From NCBI RefSeq assembly GCF_003287975.1, contig NZ_QMKQ01000001.1, positions 62,001-126,000 of the forward strand: a stretch of DNA of 64,000 nucleotides, written 5' to 3'. The notes below the pieces were generated by a model. It was not told the origin of the DNA. It saw only the letters and a program-made list of their open reading frames with translations, and did not search any database. Position 1 is the first letter of the stretch; each line of letters begins with the position of its first letter. Both the position numbers and the translations under genes were made by a program. This stretch comes from Arthrobacter sp. AQ5-05 (lineage in GTDB: Bacteria > Actinomycetota > Actinomycetes > Actinomycetales > Micrococcaceae). This document shows positions 1 through 6,978 of the stretch, piece after piece.

Positions 1-44
1 GGTGTCTAGGTGAGAGGTGTTAAGGTGTGCGGCATCCCTTGGCC

Positions 45-219
45 GATGGGTTTGCCCTCCCGAATTGATGGCTAGAACGGTGGGTCATCGGTTGGCGTGG
101 TCGATGGGTTGTTGGATGGGTTCTCCGATGGGTTTGCCGATGCCTTTCCGGATGGGTCAATGGCGCGTTTCTGCATGACATCGGCGAGGAATTCCCATGA
201 CCCCCACGATGGGTTCTCC
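45..219. repeat. 12-bp iteron array, candidate phage replication origin
   Basis: Five contiguous 12-bp units run from 103 to 162 with consensus GATGGGTTnncc. A weaker unit lies in register at 79-90. Two outlying exact copies exist: GATGGGTTTGCC at 45-56 equals the unit at 127-138, and GATGGGTTCTCC at 208-219 equals the unit at 115-126. Most units encode the NPSx repeat of the replisome organizer, but the copy at 45-56 lies beyond that gene's stop, so the motif is not only a protein repeat. Lambda-type phages carry origin iterons inside their initiator gene, which suggests the same here. Confidence 0.5.
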
Positions 220-611
220 GCGTGCAGCCGGTGCAGCTCGTGGACGATGATTCCCTTGAGTTCCCGGGAGCCGGTGGAGGTGTACGCCTTGGCCACGGCG
301 GCGCCCATGTTCTTCTGCTTGAGCAGCCCGTCGCTGCGCATGAAGCTGCGCACCAGGATTTCTTCGGTGCCGTCGTCGATGATGATGTAGCGCTTGGCCT
401 GGAGGACGTTGGCGGCCAGTTCGATGTCCTCGAGGGTGATGTCTGCTGCCTTCTGCGTGATCTTTTTCGGCCGCCAGTCCATGACTCCCGCGTAGGACAG
501 GTCCGCCTGGGTGATGAGGTGCTGGTAGAGCCACTGCTCATTCACGGCCAGGTCGAGGAAGTCGTCGTCGTCCCAGATGGCCACGAGAATCTGGGCGAAT
601 TTGCGGGCCAC
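72..611 (-). CDS. Phage replisome organizer / replication initiator-like protein
   Basis: The 179-residue product starts at a GTG that overlaps the stop of the upstream gene (TAGTG). Its N-terminal 90 residues resemble the winged-helix domain of phage replisome organizer proteins, with the stretch WDDDDFLDLAVNEQWLYQHL typical of actinophage homologues. The C-terminus is low complexity, with an NPSx motif repeated about every four residues and the ending DDPPF. The DNA coding that tail is a 12-bp repeat array annotated separately. A role in recruiting host helicase to a phage origin is inferred from the family and from its position at the distal end of the recombination/replication operon. An ordinary HTH protein is the main alternative. 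Confidence 0.6.
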   Translation of the reverse strand: MARKFAQILVAIWDDDDFLDLAVNEQWLYQHLITQADLSYAGVMDWRPKKITQKAADITLEDIELAANVLQAKRYIIIDDGTEEILVRSFMRSDGLLKQKNMGAAVAKAYTSTGSRELKGIIVHELHRLHAENPSWGSWEFLADVMQKRAIDPSGKASANPSENPSNNPSTTPTDDPPF

Positions 612-814
612 TAGTTCCCGTCCTTGGGGAACCATGCGTCGGTGATGATTTCGCGGATCTTCTCAGATTCGGGATGCTCGTTATCGGCGTAGTCGATCAG
701 CAAGTTGAATGCTAGGCGTATCTTGTAGTCGTTGTCTGGCGTGTGTTCGCCTGCAGTCTCGAGGTTGATGACTGCCCAGTTGTATCCAGCGATGAAGTCA
801 TCGTTCCAGTCCAT
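611..814 (-). CDS. Small phage protein, unknown
   Basis: A 67-residue acidic protein (begins MDWNDDFIAGYNWAVINLE) with a good ribosome site, CAGGAGG, ahead of its ATG. It contains no motif I recognise. It sits between another small gene and the replisome-organizer-like gene, whose GTG overlaps its stop codon, so the two are probably translationally coupled. Its position suggests an accessory role in replication or host takeover, but nothing in the sequence shows a function. Confidence 0.6.
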   Translation of the reverse strand: MDWNDDFIAGYNWAVINLETAGEHTPDNDYKIRLAFNLLIDYADNEHPESEKIREIITDAWFPKDGN

Positions 815-816
815 GG

Positions 817-1074
817 CTAGTTGCCTCCTGTGTAGCGGGCGACGACTTCGAGGCCGTTGGAGTATGCGTCGTATTCGCCGGCGGGCCGGAATGCTGCCCT
901 GACGCCTTGGCGGATCTGGTAGGCCGCGGATGCTGCGGCGGTGGTGTTTGGGGCGCTGCGGACGACTGCCCACACGCCCGGGTTTTCTTTGAGGTGCTTG
1001 GCTACCTCGAGGTAGGAGCGACGGTCGCGGTTGACGGTCGGCCCGGGGCGGTACTGGAATGGCTGTGTATTCAC
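817..1074 (-). CDS. Small phage protein, unknown
   Basis: An 85-residue protein starting at GTG with AAGGGA upstream. The sequence has a basic N-terminal half and an alanine-rich middle (SAPNTTAAASAAYQIRQG), ending EVVARYTGGN. The middle resembles small DNA-mimic or host-interaction proteins only vaguely, so no function is proposed. It is the first gene after a gap of roughly 110 bp, the longest gap in this part of the operon, so it may have its own promoter. Confidence 0.55.
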   Translation of the reverse strand: MNTQPFQYRPGPTVNRDRRSYLEVAKHLKENPGVWAVVRSAPNTTAAASAAYQIRQGVRAAFRPAGEYDAYSNGLEVVARYTGGN

Positions 1075-1183
1075 AACGATGTCCCTTCTTTGAACGTATG
1101 TCTCAATAATACCATTGATAAACGGCAAAACGCCGTGTGTTGCTAGGTAAAGTGGGCGCAGCCTTGTAGCCGCGCCCACCAGT

Positions 1184-1411
1184 TCACAGCCCTGTCGGTT
1201 TCGTTTTGCCTTCGACGTCACGGGTCCAGTGAACTCCGCCGGCGTGCTCGTAGTAGCGCACCCTGGAACGGTCGCCGTTCTCTTGCATGACTTCTCAGTG
1301 GATGCGTTTGGCGTCTTCCCGGGTCGGGCTCCACACCTTGGCGCAATACTTGTCAGGGCACACGGGCCTGGGGGAGCGGTGCGGAGCACGGCGGGCTGGT
1401 TGTGCGCTCAT
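1184..1411 (-). pseudogene. Small phage gene split by an in-frame TGA
   Basis: Reading from ATG at 1411, which overlaps the upstream stop as ATGA, one frame runs 38 codons to a TGA at 1297-1295. It then continues in the same frame for 36 sense codons to a second TGA at 1186-1184. The first half carries VCPDKYCAKVWSPTREDAK and the second VRYYEHAGGVHWTRDVEG. Together they look like one small protein of the CxxxxC / Y...C..WH..R kind common in actinophages. The second half also has its own ATG (about 1285, MQENGDRS). It may be a nonsense mutation, two genes, or readthrough; a single C-to-T change (CGA to TGA) would explain it. Confidence 0.5.
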
Positions 1412-1899
1412 GCTGCAATCCTTTCGCTCATGGGTACGTATCGGTTGCTTGCTTCTTTGGCTTCTGCGAGTTTGCAGGGGTAGCAGAGAGTTTCGCCGCG
1501 GTTGCGGTGCCGCATTGCTCCGGGCTTGGTGCCACATTCCGCGATGGCCCGGCGCCGGCGGCCGGTGAACTGGTGCCCGTTGCGGTCGGCTTCGTACTTG
1601 GCCACTGCATCCAGGCAGGGGTCGCAGGCGTACTCTCCGGCGCGTAGGTGCCGGTCATAAGCGCCGATGGTCCCGCATGGGTGCAGTTCCCGGGGTGGGC
1701 CGCCACGCTTCCGGTCTCGGTACGCTTTGGCGTCTGCGGCGCGGCGTGCCTTGCATTTGGCGCAGGCTTCCTCGCCTGCGTTGCGGTGCCTGTCGTACCC
1801 GCCAGGGGAGCCGCATAAGGCGACCTTCCGGCCGTTGCGTGGTTGCCGGGTGATGGTCGTCGGCTCTTCCCGCTTCGTGCCCTTGTACATGTACGTCAT
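1408..1899 (-). CDS. Phage protein with three tandem C-H-C-C putative zinc modules
   Basis: The 163-residue product contains three copies of a roughly 40-residue module of the form CG...G.(Y)DRH...GE..C..C. They begin at CGSPGGYDRHRNAGEEACAKC, shortened in the second to CGTIGAYDRHLRAGEYAC, and in the third to CGTKPGAMRHRNRGETLC. Each offers Cys, His and two Cys as possible zinc ligands. Between the modules the sequence is basic (AYRDRKRGG, EADRNG), which would suit nucleic-acid binding. The ATG has AGGGG upstream. Similar repeats are widespread in actinobacterial phages without a known role; the function remains open. Confidence 0.75.
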   Translation of the reverse strand: MTYMYKGTKREEPTTITRQPRNGRKVALCGSPGGYDRHRNAGEEACAKCKARRAADAKAYRDRKRGGPPRELHPCGTIGAYDRHLRAGEYACDPCLDAVAKYEADRNGHQFTGRRRRAIAECGTKPGAMRHRNRGETLCYPCKLAEAKEASNRYVPMSERIAA

Positions 1900-1912
1900 G
1901 TTGGTGCCCCTG

Positions 1913-2656
1913 TTAGAAAAGTAACTCTCGGACTTGTGGCCTGATCTGTGTTTCGAACGCGGTCACGAACGTTTTGTTGATTTCGAACCCGAAAGACTTC
2001 CGGCCCAAATTCTCCGCAGCGAGTAGCGTTACGCCCGACCCGGCACAAGGGTCAATAACCACGTCGCCAGGATCGGTGAACGTTTCGATCAGCCGACCGA
2101 TGACGCCTATCGGCTTCTGGGTGGGGTGTACTTTCGGCGTGATGCTGTCGCGCTGCCAGTCCATGCAGTTCATGACCATGCGGCCCTTGTTACGGAACTT
2201 CGGCAATTTGTCCCGGTAGAGGATGATCGCGTACTCGGTGTTTCCCACTACGCGCATATTCGCTTTCATCACCTGGGGTGAGAAGTTCTTGCGGAACACG
2301 AGGTTGATGTAGTTCTTGTATCCGTATTTCTTGCCTTCATCGATGACCTGCATCTGCTGTTCGAAGGCGCAGAATACGATCATGCATCCAGCGTCGTTCT
2401 TTTCCTTGGGCTCTTTCTTGAGCATGCGGCTGGTGAAGTGCATGAATTCCGGGATGTTGAAGTTTTCGTCTGTGTCGAAGAATCTCTTGCCGGCAAGCTT
2501 CGATTCGCCGTTTGAGTTGTCGCCGCCTTCATACCATTGCGGGTTTGACCCGTAGGCGTCAGTGCCGATGTTGTAGGGAATGTCAGCGATTATGAGTTGC
2601 GCGGGTGGCAAGTTGTACCGCTTATGGTTTTGGAAGTTGTCATGGTGAAGTTTCAT
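1913..2656 (-). CDS. Phage DNA adenine/cytosine-N4 methyltransferase, beta class
   Basis: The 247-residue protein has the amino-methyltransferase motifs in beta-class order. The catalytic motif IV appears near the N-terminus as DIPY (residues 25-28, instead of the usual DPPY). The SAM-binding motif I appears late as DPCAGSG near residue 200, preceded by the common KPIGVIGRLIETFTDPGDVV block. It would methylate DNA at the exocyclic amine of adenine or cytosine; the recognition site cannot be read. No matching restriction gene lies beside it, so an orphan role in protecting phage DNA from host restriction, or in regulation, is likely. The Pro to Ile change in motif IV is unusual. Confidence 0.88.
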   Translation of the reverse strand: MKLHHDNFQNHKRYNLPPAQLIIADIPYNIGTDAYGSNPQWYEGGDNSNGESKLAGKRFFDTDENFNIPEFMHFTSRMLKKEPKEKNDAGCMIVFCAFEQQMQVIDEGKKYGYKNYINLVFRKNFSPQVMKANMRVVGNTEYAIILYRDKLPKFRNKGRMVMNCMDWQRDSITPKVHPTQKPIGVIGRLIETFTDPGDVVIDPCAGSGVTLLAAENLGRKSFGFEINKTFVTAFETQIRPQVRELLF

Positions 2657-2669
2657 GAGTGGTCCTTTG

Positions 2670-2957
2670 CTATGCTGCGAGGCGTTCGGCGGGTCGGTAG
2701 GTTTCAGCGACCAGCAGTGCCAGGCGGGCTTCTTTCACGGCCGCGGCTTCCGGCCAGCGGCGGGCCGCCCAAGCCCGCTCCCGCTCGTACTCTTCCCGGA
2801 ACGCCGCGGTGTTGAACGCTGGCCACTGGTCGGTGTTCTTCGGCAGCATCCGGCGGAACCTTTCGAGGCGGGCGAGCTCGTACTCGAGGAAGTTGACGCG
2901 AGCATTGGCGTGGATCAGTTTCGCTGTTGGTGTTTGCCCGTGCACGTAGGGCTTCAT
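2670..2957 (-). CDS. Small phage protein, unknown
   Basis: A 95-residue, charge-rich, probably helical protein (for example FLEYELARLERFRRML and FREEYERERAWAARRWPEAA). Its ATG overlaps the stop of the upstream Cys-rich gene as ATGA, so translation is probably coupled. No conserved domain is recognisable. The alternating acidic and basic residues suggest a coiled-coil or helical bundle. It lies just before the methyltransferase gene in the leftward operon. Confidence 0.6.
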   Translation of the reverse strand: MKPYVHGQTPTAKLIHANARVNFLEYELARLERFRRMLPKNTDQWPAFNTAAFREEYERERAWAARRWPEAAAVKEARLALLVAETYRPAERLAA

Positions 2958-3121
2958 GACTCGGCCCTCGCGTTCTGCAGCTCGACGGCCAGCAGGGTTT
3001 CCATGGTTGGTTTCCAGCCGCGCTGCCCTCGGTCGCGGATAACCTCGACATGGCACGCGCAATTCTGCTTCTTCGCGCAGCTGTACGGCGTCCAGCAACA
3101 AGACCGCTTGCACGCGCTCAT
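2954..3121 (-). CDS. Small Cys-rich phage protein
   Basis: A 55-residue protein whose N-terminal third is dense in cysteine (CKRSCCWTPYSCAKKQNCACH). It has at least six Cys and a His, so it could bind a metal. Its ATG overlaps the redoxin stop as ATGA and its own stop overlaps the next start in the same way. This makes a tightly coupled trio. Tiny Cys-rich proteins of this kind are frequent in actinophage early regions; none of the residues identifies a function. Confidence 0.6.
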   Translation of the reverse strand: MSACKRSCCWTPYSCAKKQNCACHVEVIRDRGQRGWKPTMETLLAVELQNARAES

Positions 3122-3390
3122 GCCGCGGCGGCTTCCGGTGCGCAGAACTCTTCGAGAAGATCAGGCCGGAATCCGTACCAATGCATTTCGTTGGACGTGT
3201 CCCCGTCAACATTCACGACGACCACCGGCGCCCCCATGTAGCCGAGAGCCTTGACCGCGGCCAGGTCGCCTCCGTTCTCCGGGAGGCTGATATCGATTGC
3301 CGTGTAGGGTGTGCCAGCGCGGTCTAGGAACTTCTTCGTCATGTCGCACTGGCGGCATTCGGGCTTCGTGTAAAGGGTCGTTGTTGCCAT
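3118..3390 (-). CDS. NrdH-like glutaredoxin
   Basis: A 90-residue thioredoxin-fold protein. The redox motif CRQC is at residues 12-15 after a TKPEC context, and near the C-terminus it has WYGFRPDLLEEF. The latter corresponds to the WSGFRPD signature that separates NrdH redoxins from other glutaredoxins. NrdH passes electrons from thioredoxin reductase to class Ib ribonucleotide reductase. A phage copy could boost dNTP supply using the host reductase, because no nrdE or nrdF is visible here. It follows a terminator-like hairpin after ssb and has its own ribosome site, AGGAGAAC. Confidence 0.85.
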   Translation of the reverse strand: MATTTLYTKPECRQCDMTKKFLDRAGTPYTAIDISLPENGGDLAAVKALGYMGAPVVVVNVDGDTSNEMHWYGFRPDLLEEFCAPEAAAA

Positions 3391-3419
3391 GATGTTCTCC
3401 TGTTTTTGGGTATGAAAAT

Positions 3420-3443
3420 GGGGCCCGCCCGTTGACGGGCCCC
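3420..3443 (-). terminator. Hairpin downstream of ssb
   Basis: Arms GGGGCCCG and CGGGCCCC enclose an 8-base loop. On the minus strand the stem is followed by ATTTTC, a weak T-tract. It lies between ssb and the redoxin gene and could end or attenuate transcription, thinning expression of the distal genes. Confidence 0.55.
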
Positions 3444-3468
3444 CGATTACTGGGTGATGCGGTGGAGC

Positions 3469-4017
3469 TTAGAAGGGTGGTTCCTGGCCGCCGGCGGGTG
3501 CTCCGGTTCCCCAGCCGCCCGCGGTGCTGGTCGCGGGAGCGTTCCATGCCCCTGCGCTGGATCCGCCGTCAGGTGTCCATGACCCATTGGTTGCCGTGCC
3601 GCCGAACCCACCACCGTTCCCGCCGCCGCGGTTCGCTGCGCCTTCGCCATTGCCACGGGCCGTGCGCGTGACCTTGGCCGATGCCCAGCGGAGATCCGGT
3701 CCGATTGCTTCGACCTTCGCCTCCGTGACCGTCCGCTTCTCCCCGTCCTTGTCGTAGGACCTGGATTCGAGTTCCACGAATGCGAGCACGGCCATGCCCT
3801 TGGTCAGCGTCTCCGCGATATTTTCGGCCAGCTCGCGCCATGCCGAGCACCGCCAGAAGATGGCGTCCTTGTCCTTCCATTCGTTCGTGTTCTTGTCGAA
3901 CGTCCTGGCGTTTGCGGCGATGGTGAAGTTGACGACGGCGGAGCCGGACGGGGTAAATCTCAACTCGGGGTCACCGACCATTCGCCCACGGATCGTCATC
4001 ATCTGTTCGTTTGCCAT
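3469..4017 (-). CDS. ssb: Single-stranded DNA-binding protein, phage
   Basis: The 182-residue product has an N-terminal OB-fold of about 110 residues. Typical SSB sequence is present: GRMVGDPELRFTPSGSAVVNF, then WRCSAWRELAENIAETLTKG, then VEAIGPDLRWASAKV. A glycine-rich linker follows, and the tail ends QEPPF. The tail is a weakened form of the acidic DDIPF tip that recruits partner proteins. It would coat single strands during phage replication and RecT-mediated recombination. It is 2 bp downstream of the HNH gene and in one operon with recT and the RecB-like nuclease. Confidence 0.92.
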   Translation of the reverse strand: MANEQMMTIRGRMVGDPELRFTPSGSAVVNFTIAANARTFDKNTNEWKDKDAIFWRCSAWRELAENIAETLTKGMAVLAFVELESRSYDKDGEKRTVTEAKVEAIGPDLRWASAKVTRTARGNGEGAANRGGGNGGGFGGTATNGSWTPDGGSSAGAWNAPATSTAGGWGTGAPAGGQEPPF

Positions 4018-4019
4018 GG

Positions 4020-4565
4020 TTATGCGGCCTTCCTGTACTGGTTTCGTTTTGCTTCAATGGGGCCGCCAACTTCTGGCCACCTGAGTCCGCGGACGATCAT
4101 GCTGATCTGCCCATCGGAGACGCCGAACTGCTCGGCGAGGTCGATCTGTCGAGCGCCGCGGGCCCGGCGCTCTCGAATGAGGACGACTTCCGCGTCGGAC
4201 AGCTTCCCGCTCCGTGCCGCCCGGCCCCGTTGGACCATGTCGTCGACGTTGGACTTTCGCGTGTCGAACCGGAGGTGTCCCGGGTTTACGCAGGGCGGGT
4301 TATCGCATGAGTGGCAGGTCTCGAGAGATTCGTGGCGCTTCTCCCCGGTGGTGAAGGATAGGGCCAGCTCGTGCGCCCGGCGGTTTCGGCCTCGGTAGAA
4401 GAACTCCCCGTAGCCGTTTCCGTCCAGGCTTCCGGCCCAGATCCAGCAACCTTCATCGGAGCGCTTCACATTCGCCCAGAACCGGGATACCGCTACGGCT
4501 TCTTCCAGCTCCGGGTGCGGGTCGGCCGTGACTTTCCGGCGCCGCGGAGCATCGATACCCGCCAT
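4020..4565 (-). CDS. HNH endonuclease with C-terminal helix-turn-helix
   Basis: A 181-residue protein. The middle carries the HNH-3/homing-type core: GCWIWAGSLDGNGYGEF, then RAHELAL, then CHSCDNPPCVNPGHLRF, which provides Cys and His residues for metal binding and catalysis. The last 50 residues form a recognisable helix-turn-helix (RQIDLAEQFGVSDGQISMIV) that probably sets DNA specificity. Free-standing HNH genes like this are common in actinophages and often behave as selfish homing nucleases inserted between essential genes. Here it sits between ssb and the ATPase gene. The start chosen is the ATG coding MAGIDAPRR. Confidence 0.85.
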   Translation of the reverse strand: MAGIDAPRRRKVTADPHPELEEAVAVSRFWANVKRSDEGCWIWAGSLDGNGYGEFFYRGRNRRAHELALSFTTGEKRHESLETCHSCDNPPCVNPGHLRFDTRKSNVDDMVQRGRAARSGKLSDAEVVLIRERRARGARQIDLAEQFGVSDGQISMIVRGLRWPEVGGPIEAKRNQYRKAA

Positions 4566-4567
4566 GA

Positions 4568-5794
4568 TTAGGCCACCTTTCCGTCTTCGATGGTCCAACC
4601 AAATTCGCCGGACTCGTCGACGAATTCTGCCCAGATCTGCCAGTTGTGCTCGTCGCCCAACGCTTCGAGTTCGGCGAGCCCTTCGCTGTCCAAGTCATTG
4701 CCGTTCGGGACGGTCATGACGCGCAGTTCCGGGTCGGATGCGATGATGAGGCGGGCCGCGGCCAGGGTTCGTTCACGGGTGGAGCCCTTGCGGAATGGGC
4801 GACCGTTCAGCAGGACGCCTTCCTCGTCGAATGTCATGCCCTCCACCGGGAAGTCGGCGGCAGCGAGCCCGTCGGCCTTCCGCTTGTCCAGGCCTTCGAT
4901 CTGCGCGGTCATCTGCAGGGCCTGGTCCTGGGTGACGTCCAACTGGAACTGCAGCTGCGCCTTTTCCTTGGCGACCCGCACCATGGCGTTGGTGTCCTCC
5001 GCGTTGGCCATGCGCAATCGCAGGTCGTCCACATCGAGCAACGGTTGGTGTGAGTCGATGACGGCGCGGAGACTCGTGGCGTCCTCCAAGACGGTCTGAC
5101 GCTGGCGTTGCAGTTCTGCGATCTGCCGATCAAGTTCGTCCAGTCGTCGCCCGTGCTGCTCGAGTCCCTGGATGTCCGCCTGCTGTGCGCGTTCCAGGGC
5201 TTCGGCGGCCCGGATTTCCTCGGCCAGCGCGGCCACAGAGGTTTCCTCCGCCGGCAGATCCTCGGGGAGCTCCAAGAACCGGCTGATCTGTGCGGTGAGT
5301 TCCTTCACCTTGTGGTTTATGAACGTCCGCTTCTCAAAAATCCCGGCACGTTCCGCGGACAGTTCGGACGGGTTGAAGTCCAGCTTCACGATGTCGAGGA
5401 CCGCGGCCAGCTGCTTCTTGTCGTCCATGAGGTCGAAGACGCCGGTGCTCATCCCGAACGCGCCCAGCATCCCGGACAGGGTGGCCTGGGAAACCTTGGA
5501 CCCGTCCTTGGCCTTGGCCGTGAGCGAGGATGAACCGTCCGCCTTGTACTTGCGGATCAACGTTAGGCCGTTGTCCAGGACGTTGACGACCTCCGCGGTC
5601 TTTTGGCCGTCGCGGACCGGGCGGGGCACGTCGCGTTTGCTATGTCCCATGAACGTTGCTTCGAGGCCCTCCAAGACGGAAGTCTTGCCTTGGGCGTTGC
5701 GGCCGCTGATGGCCACGAGTGCGCCGTGAGGTGCGATCTGCACCCATTCGAGGCGCTGGAAGTCGGTGAAGGTTGCTTCGGTGGTTTTCGTCAT
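4568..5794 (-). CDS. SMC/RecF-like phage ATPase
   Basis: The 408-residue protein starts with a P-loop (GRNAQGKT, residues 31-38) in a RecF/SbcC-like context (LVAISGRNAQGKTSVLEGLE). A long coiled coil runs from about residue 165 to 305. The distal lobe (RKGSTRERTLAAARLIIAS, then ELRVMTVPNGNDLD) occupies the place of the ABC signature and Walker B. It probably works with the neighbouring RecT and RecB-like proteins in phage recombination or end processing. That grouping is common in actinophages, but the exact reaction is not established from sequence. Confidence 0.8.
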   Translation of the reverse strand: MTKTTEATFTDFQRLEWVQIAPHGALVAISGRNAQGKTSVLEGLEATFMGHSKRDVPRPVRDGQKTAEVVNVLDNGLTLIRKYKADGSSSLTAKAKDGSKVSQATLSGMLGAFGMSTGVFDLMDDKKQLAAVLDIVKLDFNPSELSAERAGIFEKRTFINHKVKELTAQISRFLELPEDLPAEETSVAALAEEIRAAEALERAQQADIQGLEQHGRRLDELDRQIAELQRQRQTVLEDATSLRAVIDSHQPLLDVDDLRLRMANAEDTNAMVRVAKEKAQLQFQLDVTQDQALQMTAQIEGLDKRKADGLAAADFPVEGMTFDEEGVLLNGRPFRKGSTRERTLAAARLIIASDPELRVMTVPNGNDLDSEGLAELEALGDEHNWQIWAEFVDESGEFGWTIEDGKVA

Positions 5795-5824
5795 GAGGGT
5801 CAGACTCCTATGATTGTGGGTTGG

Positions 5825-6736
5825 TTAGGCTGCGGTGCCGGCGGATGCGATGGCATCGAGCACGTCTTGTGGTTCGCCAGCGGCGGCTGCCTGGCCGTAG
5901 AGAGTGCGCAGCCCCGCCTTGTCGCCGGCCAGACGCGTGATTTCGTCGAAGTAGTTGACCTCGAGGGCCGCCGGGGTGCCCTCGTCCGGGAGTTCCCCGG
6001 TCTCGGTGTCCACGTTCTCTTCGGGCTCGTCCGCTGGCTCGGGGGCGCTGTTGACGACGCTGGGGACCGTCGGTGCGGGGGCGGCGGCCCGGGCCCGGGT
6101 GACCTTGCGGGTGGCCGGCTTCGCCGCTGGGGCGGCCGGGGTGGGCTGGTTGATTTCGCCCATGTCGTCCAGTTCGATTTCCTCGGCGCTGTACGCGGCC
6201 ACACCGGTGAGTACGTCCGGGGCGATGACGCGGCAGGCTTCGGCCAAAGCCTTGGCGGTGAGCATGCCGATGGGGTCCGACTGGTACTTCTTATTGCTGG
6301 TGTACCCCGCGAGCTTGGCCCGCTCGATGGTCCAGGTGAATTCCTGCCAGCGTTCCTGGCCGCGGCGGCGGGCCTGCACGGTGACGCTGCCGGATTCGGC
6401 ATTGGTGCGGATGACTTCGTGGCCTTCACGCATGACCAGGGCGGCCATGGTCCGGGCGTACAGGGCCGGGCGGCCCTGGACAACGAAGATGTTCGCCAGT
6501 GCGTTCATCGGGTCGAGGCCGAGGGACTTGCCGGTGAGGATCGCGGCGGCCGCGGCGTCCGGCTTGCCCCGAAAGTCCTTGGGTACGAAGTCGGTGCCGC
6601 ACAGTGCGGTGCCGAGTGCATGAGCGGCGGACAGCTCGGCGGCCCATTCCTGCAGCTGCACAGTGCCAGCGGTAGAGGTGAAGGACGACATGGGAGCAAG
6701 TGCTCCGGGAGCGGGGGTGGTGGCCAGTTCAGTCAT
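5825..6736 (-). CDS. recT: RecT-family single-strand annealing protein
   Basis: A 303-residue protein. Residues about 30-190 match the RecT/Redbeta-type core of actinophages: LCGTDFVPKDFRGKPDAA, then ILTGKSLGLDPMNALANIFV, then GRPALYARTMAALVMREGHE. An Ala/Pro-rich linker with an acidic stretch (EPADEPEENVDTETGELPDE) follows, then a small C-terminal domain. RecT anneals complementary strands resected by an exonuclease. Its partner is most likely the RecB/Cas4-like nuclease two genes upstream. The ATG overlaps the stop of the preceding small gene as ATGA. Confidence 0.85.
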   Translation of the reverse strand: MTELATTPAPGALAPMSSFTSTAGTVQLQEWAAELSAAHALGTALCGTDFVPKDFRGKPDAAAAAILTGKSLGLDPMNALANIFVVQGRPALYARTMAALVMREGHEVIRTNAESGSVTVQARRRGQERWQEFTWTIERAKLAGYTSNKKYQSDPIGMLTAKALAEACRVIAPDVLTGVAAYSAEEIELDDMGEINQPTPAAPAAKPATRKVTRARAAAPAPTVPSVVNSAPEPADEPEENVDTETGELPDEGTPAALEVNYFDEITRLAGDKAGLRTLYGQAAAAGEPQDVLDAIASAGTAA

Positions 6737-6978
6737 GAGGTGGGTTCCTTTTCGGTGAGTGCTTTGTACGGTGCGCCGTAGCGGCTGATGATGTCGGCGC
6801 GCATGATGGTCAGGTGTTTGATGAGGTCGTCCACTGCATCGATGGGGAGCAGCACCTCGTGGCCGAGAAATTGGCCTGCGTCGCGTTCTCTGTCGGTGTC
6901 GAGTGCGATCATGTGGTCTTCGTAGAAGAGATGCAGGGACTCGCGGCGGATCGGGTCGAAGTAGCTGTAGACACTCAT
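6733..6978 (-). CDS. Small phage protein between nuclease and recT
   Basis: An 81-residue soluble protein (starts MSVYSYFDPIRRESLHLFYE) with no motif I recognise. It overlaps both neighbours by 4 nt as ATGA: the RecB-like nuclease upstream and recT downstream. This placement suggests the three are made in fixed ratio, and the product might be an accessory subunit of the recombination pair. That is inference from position only. Confidence 0.65.
   Translation of the reverse strand: MSVYSYFDPIRRESLHLFYEDHMIALDTDRERDAGQFLGHEVLLPIDAVDDLIKHLTIMRADIISRYGAPYKALTEKEPTS

Noticed and set aside
103-162. Possible CRISPR array in the 12-bp repeats
   Set aside because: Units are tandem without spacers and far too short for CRISPR.
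1118-1136. Short hairpin ACGGC-GTTTT-GCCGT as a terminator or promoter element
   Set aside because: Only five base pairs and no T-tract or spaced promoter; too weak to call.
5603-6781. A 392-codon plus-strand frame across recT and the ATPase gene
   Set aside because: Composition is Gly/Val/Asp/His-rich and it overlaps two well supported minus-strand genes.
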